From CAVQGZ01 sp964356295 (lineage in GTDB: Bacteria; Actinomycetota; Actinomycetes; Jiangellales; Jiangellaceae): a stretch of 64,000 bases of DNA. The stretch is taken from assembly GCA_964356295.1 (NCBI GenBank), contig CAYHHE010000001.1, forward strand, positions 53,720-117,719, written 5' to 3'. Position numbers and translations under genes: made by a program. Below, piece by piece: positions 58,424 through 64,000 of the stretch (position 1 is the stretch's first letter; each line of letters begins with the position of its first letter). A model generated the notes under the pieces. It was not told the origin of the DNA. It saw only the letters and a list, made by a program, of their open reading frames with translations, and searched no databases.

Positions 58424-59767
58424 TCATCCAACCAGCGGATGCGTCTGCGGGTAGCGGTATCTCACGCTGGTGGCCCTCAGCGCGAGGAAGGAGAAGGCGG
58501 CGACAGGGCCGACGCGTCCGATGAACATGAGCACGACAAGCGCCAGCTTCCCGGCAGCGGGGAGCTCGGCATCGAATCCCAGCGAGAGCCCCACGGTGCC
58601 GAACGCGGACGCCGCCTCGAACACCGCCGGTCCGAGTTCGATCCGACCGGTCGCCATGATCACCAGGGCGCCGACGCCGATACCGACCAGACCCAGCAAC
58701 GCGATGCCGATGGCCTGACGCTGGGTCTGGTCGGCGATCCGGCGACCAGACACCGTCACGTCCGGGTCACCTCGCACCTCGGCCACCACGACGAGGAGAA
58801 GGATGGCCGCCGTAGTGACCTTGATACCGCCGGCGGTTCCAGCGCTGCCGCCACCGATGAACATGAGCACGATCATCGACAGCAGCGTCTCCTGCCGAAG
58901 CCCCGCTATGTCGACAGTGTTGAAGCCCGCCGTTCGCGGCTGGACCGCCTGGAAGACCGACGCGAGAACGCGCTCGGCTGTGGTCAGATCACCCAGGGTG
59001 GCGGGGTTGCTCCACTCGAAGAGCACCATGAAGGCCACCCCTCCGAGCAGCAGCAGGGCCGTCATCGTCACGGTCAGCCGGGTGTGCACACTCCACAGCC
59101 GCGGGGTCCGCCACGTCCTGACGAGCTCGATCAGCACCGGGAACCCGATCCCGCCGACGATGATGGCCGCGCAGACCACGAGCACCACGACCGGGTCTCC
59201 CACGTACCGGGTGAGGTTGTCCGAGTACAGCGAGAAGCCGGCGTTGTTGCTGGCCGAGACGCTGTGGAAGACCCCGTCCCAGACGGCCTGGCCGATCGGT
59301 TGGTCGTAGGCCAGGCTCACCCGCGCGGCAAGGACGACGGCGACCACCAGCTGCAGGATCAGCATCGTGCCGGCCACCCGGACCAGGACTCGCCCGACAT
59401 CGGCGAGCGCCAGTGTCCTGGTCTCCCGCTGCGCGGCCAGCCGGGTCTGCAGCCCCAGTCGACCGGCGACGCTGAGCACGATCAGAGTCGCCAGCGCCGT
59501 GATCCCGAACCCGCCGACGAAGATGAGCAGCAGGATGATCGCCTGCCCGGCGAACGACCAGTACGTGCCGGTGTCCACGACGGTCAGCCCGGTCACGCAG
59601 ACCGCCGAGGTAGCGGTGAACAGCGCGGTGAGCGGGTCCGTCCCGCCCGGCCCCTCCTTGGCGACCGGAGTCATCAGCAGCAGCGTGCCTGCAGCGATCA
59701 CAGCCAAGAACGCGGCGGGCAGCAGCCGCGCCGGATGACTCAGCGTCGGCGGCAGTCGCAGCGCCAC
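58424..59767 (-). CDS. trkH: Potassium uptake channel subunit (TrkH/KtrB)
   Basis: Membrane K+ translocating subunit, 447 residues, with four pore repeats. The selectivity-filter segments are TSAVCVTGLT near 53-62, SASNNAGFSL near 171, RTAGFNTVD near 284 and SAFGTVGLS near 390, as in KtrB/TrkH. The GTG at 59767 starts MALRLPPTL and follows an AAGGA-type site. The partner trkA lies downstream. A P-loop gene ends 43 bp upstream on the same strand. Confidence 0.93.
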   Translation of the reverse strand: MALRLPPTLSHPARLLPAAFLAVIAAGTLLLMTPVAKEGPGGTDPLTALFTATSAVCVTGLTVVDTGTYWSFAGQAIILLLIFVGGFGITALATLIVLSVAGRLGLQTRLAAQRETRTLALADVGRVLVRVAGTMLILQLVVAVVLAARVSLAYDQPIGQAVWDGVFHSVSASNNAGFSLYSDNLTRYVGDPVVVLVVCAAIIVGGIGFPVLIELVRTWRTPRLWSVHTRLTVTMTALLLLGGVAFMVLFEWSNPATLGDLTTAERVLASVFQAVQPRTAGFNTVDIAGLRQETLLSMIVLMFIGGGSAGTAGGIKVTTAAILLLVVVAEVRGDPDVTVSGRRIADQTQRQAIGIALLGLVGIGVGALVIMATGRIELGPAVFEAASAFGTVGLSLGFDAELPAAGKLALVVLMFIGRVGPVAAFSFLALRATSVRYRYPQTHPLVG

Positions 59768-59810
59768 CCCTCACCGTCCTTGGTGTAGTCGTCACCATCT
59801 CGCGTGGAGA

Positions 59811-60839
59811 TCACTGGGCCAGATGATGCTCCAGCATGCGCTTGAGGAGGATGTGATTGGCCGGGTCCTGCAGGTTGACTGCCCGAAGCCCGCTGACCTT
59901 CTCGACGAGCGCGACCCCGGTCGTCGTGTTCGCTGCGCCACCGGCAACCAGGTCGGGACGGGCGCCGAAGGCCGAGACCAGCCCGGCGACGGCGTAGGGG
60001 TCGGACGCGCACAGCAGCGTGAAGCACACCCGGTCGCCGATCAGACTGGCCAAGGCGGCTCCGTTGTACTCCTCCAGCGGGGACGCACCGGCCTCCACGA
60101 CGGCCACGTCGGCGCCGCAGGTCGCCATGCGGCCAAGCACGTCGGTGATCGCGGTGAGGTACTGCGGGGTCGGGACGGCACTGGACGGCAGACCCGCATC
60201 GACGAAGTCGAAGACCGCGGTCGCGCCGGCGTCCCACATGGCCAGCGGGTCCCGGTAGCGCGCCGCCCCGGTCAGCTTTGCGCCCACCACGACGTGGCCG
60301 AGGTCCCGCAGCTGCGACACGACGACCTTGGCCGACTCGGTCTTGCCTGCCGACATCGACGTGCCGATGACCAGCACGACCGGCAGGTCGAAGACCACCC
60401 CCGGAGGAGGCCGCAGCACCCACTCGGCCATCCGTGACGGCCTCCCGTGCAGGTGCAGGTGGCCGACGTAGTCCAGCGACACCAGGCGCGGCAGGAACGG
60501 TGACACCGAGGTCGCACGTCCGAGCAGCCCGGCGGAGGTGAGCAGGTGCATGCGGCCGTCGTCGGTGACATCGCGCCAGTCCCCGACGGCCTCCAGGGTG
60601 GCCGCTCGACGGCCGAGTGCCCCGATGAGGAGCTCGCCACGGCCGAGGTCGGCCATCCGGCCGTTGGGCAGCTCGACCTGGCGCAGCGCCCGGGAGAAGT
60701 CGCGCACCCGGGCCACCACGTAGTCCCCGGTCCCCCAGTGGTCCCTGCCCAGCGGGATGACCGACGTCGCCTCGGACTCCAGGTCGGCGATGCGCGTCAC
60801 CGTGGTCGGAACCAGACGCGAGGCCGTCCCCGTGCTCAC
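59811..60839 (-). CDS. P-loop protein resembling the DUF1611/DgcN C-terminal domain
   Basis: A 342-residue protein I cannot name with confidence. The N-terminal half (1 to about 150) has no clear family. From about 160 it has a P-loop VIGTSMSAGKTESAK, then VVGAKLTGAARYRDP, an acidic VFDFVDAGLPSS and ADVAVVEAGASPLEEYNGAAL. This order resembles the nucleotide-binding domain of DUF1611 proteins, which include the D-glutamate N-acetyltransferase DgcN. GTG at 60839 overlaps the M20 peptidase stop (GTGA), so the two are tightly coupled. A ligase or acyl-transfer role on the peptidase's product is speculation. Confidence 0.6.
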   Translation of the reverse strand: MSTGTASRLVPTTVTRIADLESEATSVIPLGRDHWGTGDYVVARVRDFSRALRQVELPNGRMADLGRGELLIGALGRRAATLEAVGDWRDVTDDGRMHLLTSAGLLGRATSVSPFLPRLVSLDYVGHLHLHGRPSRMAEWVLRPPPGVVFDLPVVLVIGTSMSAGKTESAKVVVSQLRDLGHVVVGAKLTGAARYRDPLAMWDAGATAVFDFVDAGLPSSAVPTPQYLTAITDVLGRMATCGADVAVVEAGASPLEEYNGAALASLIGDRVCFTLLCASDPYAVAGLVSAFGARPDLVAGGAANTTTGVALVEKVSGLRAVNLQDPANHILLKRMLEHHLAQ

Positions 60840-62077
60840 AGATCTGCCAGCAGCGCCAGGGGATCGAGGACCCCGGGCACAGTGTCGCGGCGGACGGGCG
60901 GGAGCAGGAGCAGTCCGGCCAGCAACGCGGTCCGCTCGAGCCACGGCCGGAGAAGGACGTGCTCGGACTCGGCGTGCGCGCCGTCCCCGACGGCACCCAG
61001 ACCGTCGAGGGTGGGAGTGAGCAGGCTCGCGGTGTTGCCGTCCGACCCACCCCCGGCGGTGGCCTCGGGAAGGTCCAGGCCCATCGAGTCGGCCACGGCG
61101 ACGGCGCGTCCGTACAGGTCCCTGTTCCGCTCGGTGCGCTCCAGCGGAGGGCGTCCCATGCCTCCCTCGACGACCAGCGACGTCCCGGCGGTGGTCGGCT
61201 GAAGCGCCCTGATGGCGGCGTCGATGGCCTCGGCGTCCTGCGTGGTGAGCACCCGCACGTCCACCACGGCGCTGCTCTCCGGCGCGATCACGTTCGGCTG
61301 GATCCCGCCGGACACCATGCCGACGTTGACGGTCACGCCGCGCTGGGCGTCGTTGAGGGCGAACAGCTGCTGGATCACCGAGGAGAGCTCGAGGATCGCG
61401 CTGGCGCCGGCCGTCGGGTCCAGCCCGGCGTGCGCGGCCCGTCCGTGCACGGTGACGGTGTAGCGACCGAGGCCCTTGCGGGCGGTCTTGAGCGCCCCGC
61501 GCGGGCCGAGGGACGGTTCGAGCACCATCGCGCGGTCCGCCGCGGCGGCCAGGGTGCGGATCGCCGGGGTGGAGTCACGACTGCCGATCTCCTCGTCGCT
61601 GTTGACCAGCAGCACCGGGGCGACGCTCGGGTGCTGCCCGAGCGCGGCCAGGATGTCCAGCGCGGTGAGGGCCTGGACGAGTCCGGCCTTCATGTCATAG
61701 GTGCCCGGGCCGCTGATCACGTCCGAGTCGCGGGTGGGGGGCCGCCGCGAGGTCGTGCTTCGCGGCCAGACGGTGTCGGCGTGCCCGATGAGCAGCTGGA
61801 ACGGCTGCGCCGCCGGTGCGGTTCCCGGCGCCGGGCCGGCTCCCACCAGCACACCGCCGCTGCCCGAGCCGGGAAGGCGCCGGGTGCGAAGGCCACGCTC
61901 ACCCATGGCCCGGGCGAGGACGTCGAAGACCGGCTGCTGGGCCGAGGCGTCGCTGGACGGGGACTCCAGGGCAGCGAGCTCGAGCAACGCGGCGACCATC
62001 GCCTCTTGGCGCTCCCGCGCCTGTGCCAGCAGTGCATCGGCCAGCCGGCTGTCCAGGACGGGCGGCGCCAGCGACAT
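60836..62077 (-). CDS. M20-family metallopeptidase (carboxypeptidase G2-like)
   Basis: Zinc hydrolase that removes a C-terminal or N-acylated amino acid. The 413-residue protein has the metal motif LIGHADTVWP near 94, SGPGTYDMKAGLV near 121 (bridging Asp), NSDEEIGS near 158 (catalytic and metal Glu), the dimerisation-domain stretch HGRAAHAGLDPTAGAS near 209 and a C-terminal GDGAHAESEHV with the last His. This set matches glutamate carboxypeptidase/CPG2 subfamilies. ATG at 62077. It follows the flavin reductase by 9 bp and overlaps the P-loop gene. Confidence 0.88.
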   Translation of the reverse strand: MSLAPPVLDSRLADALLAQARERQEAMVAALLELAALESPSSDASAQQPVFDVLARAMGERGLRTRRLPGSGSGGVLVGAGPAPGTAPAAQPFQLLIGHADTVWPRSTTSRRPPTRDSDVISGPGTYDMKAGLVQALTALDILAALGQHPSVAPVLLVNSDEEIGSRDSTPAIRTLAAAADRAMVLEPSLGPRGALKTARKGLGRYTVTVHGRAAHAGLDPTAGASAILELSSVIQQLFALNDAQRGVTVNVGMVSGGIQPNVIAPESSAVVDVRVLTTQDAEAIDAAIRALQPTTAGTSLVVEGGMGRPPLERTERNRDLYGRAVAVADSMGLDLPEATAGGGSDGNTASLLTPTLDGLGAVGDGAHAESEHVLLRPWLERTALLAGLLLLPPVRRDTVPGVLDPLALLADL

Positions 62078-62086
62078 CGTCGGGTC

Positions 62087-62704
62087 CTACCGGGCGAAGC
62101 CGAGGTGGTAGGGGAAGGACACCGTGTCGGCCACCGTGGCCAGGCGTCCTGGATGGATGTAGGCCAGCAGAGGGGAGGAGTGGACGAGGTCGGCGTCGTC
62201 GACGTCGAAGCTGCGCAGCGCCTGCTCGGCGACGTGGGCGGCGACCACCTTGCCGATCACCAGCACGTTGCCGCCGAGGTCGTCGATCACCCGGTCAAGC
62301 TCGCACTCCAGGTGCAGGTGGCAGCCCTCGACCAGTACGCCCTCCACGATGCGCGCCGCGGTGAGCGGCAGCACCTCGACGGTGGGCTTGGAGCCGTCGG
62401 AGGCCCGCGGCGCGGCAGCCAGGCTGGTCTGCAGCACCATCGCAGGGGTCGGGTAGCCGACGGTGAAGACCCCCGTGGCGACCAGGTTGCGGTAGGTGCC
62501 GTGGTCGGGATGGCAGACGAAGCCGAACCAGTTCTTCCAGCTGACCGGCATCGCCATGTGCTTGGGCGCCACGTCGGGCGTGCCGTCAGGCTCGATGGTG
62601 CCGACCAGGACCAGTGGGGCGAGCACTGGGGTGCGCTCCCAGACCGGCTGGTCGACCGGCACGCTGACGTAGCGGATGGCCTTGCCGCTGCTCTCGGCGT
62701 CCAT
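62087..62704 (-). CDS. Flavin reductase-like FMN-binding protein
   Basis: A 205-residue protein of the flavin reductase-like (split-barrel) fold, which binds FMN. It shows APLVLVGTIEPDGTPDVAPKHMAMPVSW near 28-55, FVCHPDHGTYRNLVATGVFTVGYP near 62-85 and a later ELDRVIDDLGGNVLVIGKVV near 145. The reaction is unknown; relatives reduce free flavin or act with a monooxygenase. ATG at 62704 has GGAGGGG just upstream. It heads the minus-strand operon with the M20 peptidase, P-loop protein, TrkH and TrkA. Confidence 0.8.
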   Translation of the reverse strand: MDAESSGKAIRYVSVPVDQPVWERTPVLAPLVLVGTIEPDGTPDVAPKHMAMPVSWKNWFGFVCHPDHGTYRNLVATGVFTVGYPTPAMVLQTSLAAAPRASDGSKPTVEVLPLTAARIVEGVLVEGCHLHLECELDRVIDDLGGNVLVIGKVVAAHVAEQALRSFDVDDADLVHSSPLLAYIHPGRLATVADTVSFPYHLGFAR

Positions 62705-62808
62705 GTCCCCTCCTCGCCGGCACCGACGCTAGGGGGCAAGCCGCCACGGTGTGGGGGTCCAAGGTCCCGCACCGGCACGGGGTGCGGGGATCTCGGTAGG
62801 GTCGGGCC
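62705..62808. promoter_or_regulatory. Divergent spacer with an inverted repeat
   Basis: CCCGCACC at 62766-62773 is inverted as GGTGCGGG at 62781-62788, with a 7-base gap, 20 bp before the acuC start. It could be an operator or a leader hairpin; no regulator gene is adjacent. Confidence 0.35.
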
Positions 62809-63990
62809 ATGAGCCGCCGGGTCGAGGTCGTCTGGGAGGACGATCTGGTCCGCTACAACTTCGGTCGCGGTCACCCGATGGCGCCCGTTCGGATCGAGCT
62901 CACCATGAGGCTGGCGCGGGCGTTCGGGACATTGGCCCATGCCAACGTCGAGGTGGTGCCCCCCGGCTACGCCGACGACGACCTGCTGCTGACCGTCCAC
63001 ACGCCCGCCCTGCTGGCCGCCGTGCGCCGGTGCGCGAAGGACCCGGATCGCGTCGAGCTGGAGTACGGGCTCGGGACCGACGACAACCCTTGCTTCCCCG
63101 ACATGCACGACGCCAGCGCCCGGGTCGCCGCGGGGACGGTGGAGATGGCCCGGGCGGTCCACTCCGGGCGCGCCGACCACGGCGTCAACATCATCGGCGG
63201 GCTGCACCACGCCATGCCCACCAATGCGAGCGGGTTCTGCATCTACAACGACATCGCGCTGGCCATCCGTTGGCTTCTCGACCAGGGCGTGGAGCGCATC
63301 GCCTACGTCGACGTGGACGTCCACCACGGCGACGGCGTCCAGCACGTCTTCTACGACGACCCCCGGGTGCTCACCGTGTCGCTGCACGAGACTCCCCGGA
63401 CCCTGTTCCCCGGCACCGGGTACGCCGAGGAGACCGGCGGGCCGCACGCCGAGGGCAGCGCCGTCAACGTCGCGCTCCCGCCGGGCACCAACGACGCCGG
63501 GTGGCTGCGTGCCTTCCACGCTGTGGTCCCCCGGCTGCTGCGGGAGTTCGCCCCGCAGATCCTGGTGACCCAGCATGGGTGCGACAGCCACGCCGAAGAC
63601 CCCTTGGCGCACCTCGCCGTGACCGTGGACGGGCAGCGCCAGACCTACGTCGAGCTGCACCGGCTGGCACACGAGCTGTGCGAGGGCAGATGGGTGGTGA
63701 CCGGCGGTGGCGGGTACGCGATCGTGGACGTCGTCCCGCGGGCCTGGACGCACCTGCTGGCGATCGTCGCCGACGCGCCGATCGACCCGGACGCCATGCT
63801 GCCGGAGTCCTGGCGCGCCTACGTGCGCGAACGACTGGGACGGTCGGCCCCGTATCGGATGACCGACGGGTCCACCCCGGTGTACACGCCCTGGGAGAGC
63901 GGCTACGACCCAGCGGACTGGCTGGACCGCGCGGTACTGGCCACCCGCCGGGCGGTCTTCCCGCTCTATGGGCTCGACCCCCACTGGTGA
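62809..63990 (+). CDS. acuC: Acetoin utilisation protein AcuC / class I histone-deacetylase-like enzyme
   Basis: Zinc-dependent protein lysine deacetylase; in Bacillus AcuC deacetylates and activates acetyl-CoA synthetase. The 393-residue protein has the HDAC motifs in order: IGGLHHAMPTNASGFCIYND near 128-147 (active-site His pair), AYVDVDVHHGDGVQ near 165 (zinc Asp and His), GCDSHAEDPLAHL near 261 (zinc Asp) and VTGGGGYAI near 300 (transition-state Tyr). The ATG follows the divergent spacer. The window ends 10 bp after its stop, so downstream partners are not seen. Confidence 0.92.
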   Translation: MSRRVEVVWEDDLVRYNFGRGHPMAPVRIELTMRLARAFGTLAHANVEVVPPGYADDDLLLTVHTPALLAAVRRCAKDPDRVELEYGLGTDDNPCFPDMHDASARVAAGTVEMARAVHSGRADHGVNIIGGLHHAMPTNASGFCIYNDIALAIRWLLDQGVERIAYVDVDVHHGDGVQHVFYDDPRVLTVSLHETPRTLFPGTGYAEETGGPHAEGSAVNVALPPGTNDAGWLRAFHAVVPRLLREFAPQILVTQHGCDSHAEDPLAHLAVTVDGQRQTYVELHRLAHELCEGRWVVTGGGGYAIVDVVPRAWTHLLAIVADAPIDPDAMLPESWRAYVRERLGRSAPYRMTDGSTPVYTPWESGYDPADWLDRAVLATRRAVFPLYGLDPHW

Positions 63991-64000
63991 ACGGTCCTAG

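Overview
The window is 64 kb of GC-rich chromosome from an actinobacterium. Genes are dense, GTG starts are very common, and stop/start overlaps of the GTGA and ATGA type are frequent. Diagnostic genes include Lsr2, a single-chain FbiC for F420 synthesis, an NADPH:F420 oxidoreductase, the DUF2342 metalloprotease next to tilS, DisA beside RadA and ClpC. The gene order (tilS-hpt-ftsH-folEPBK-DUF3180, then panC-nadB-nadC-coaX, then lsr2-clpC) resembles Streptomyces/Frankia-type actinobacteria. I cannot fix the genus from sequence alone. No rRNA, tRNA, prophage, insertion sequence or CRISPR array is visible.

Layout. 1-11 kb: an SGNH hydrolase, a minus-strand pair (alpha-methylacyl-CoA racemase, F420 reductase), then a plus-strand run of thiolase, FadB, FbiC, Zur, an MFS permease and an alpha/beta hydrolase. 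11-17 kb: a minus-strand acyl-CoA ligase, a HAD-GH65 fusion enzyme and a divergent Lgt paralogue. 17-21 kb: a protein built of 13-residue repeats, an RDD membrane protein and an ABC exporter with a double permease. 21-29.6 kb: pyrophosphatase, metalloprotease, TilS, Hpt, FtsH and the folate operon. 29.6-33.8 kb: repeat-rich DNA and a compatible-solute ABC importer set into the conserved block. 33.8-41.4 kb: two PH-domain membrane proteins, then pantothenate/NAD genes, CoaX and a rhodanese lipoprotein. 41.4-46 kb: a second repeat array, ArgA-type acetyltransferase, Lsr2, ClpC and a TPR protein. 46-51 kb: a minus-strand operon ending radA-disA-mutY. 51-58 kb: exopolyphosphatase, ABC exporter, sugar nucleotidyltransferase, AlkA-like glycosylase and ProC. 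58-64 kb: a minus-strand operon of flavin reductase, M20 peptidase, P-loop protein, TrkH and TrkA, then a divergent AcuC-type deacetylase.

Functional links. Beta-oxidation (racemase, thiolase, FadB, acyl-CoA ligase) and F420 metabolism dominate the first 12 kb. Folate, pantothenate/CoA and NAD synthesis occupy the middle, without panB, panD or nadA. DisA, an OpuCA-type ATPase with CBS domains and a Trk/Ktr potassium system occur in one window; all three are tied to c-di-AMP-controlled osmoregulation in other bacteria.

Most unusual content: three intergenic loci (about 11.1, 30.0 and 41.5-41.96 kb) share a dyad architecture in which TGATC cores lie about 23 and 55 bp from a centre and recur every 31-32 bp, close to three helical turns. 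The 30 kb locus is a nearly symmetrical palindrome of about 180 bp. The 41.5 kb locus has been amplified as 177-bp tandem copies that also carry the last codons of the upstream gene. These elements match no family I can name and are my best candidate for something undescribed.
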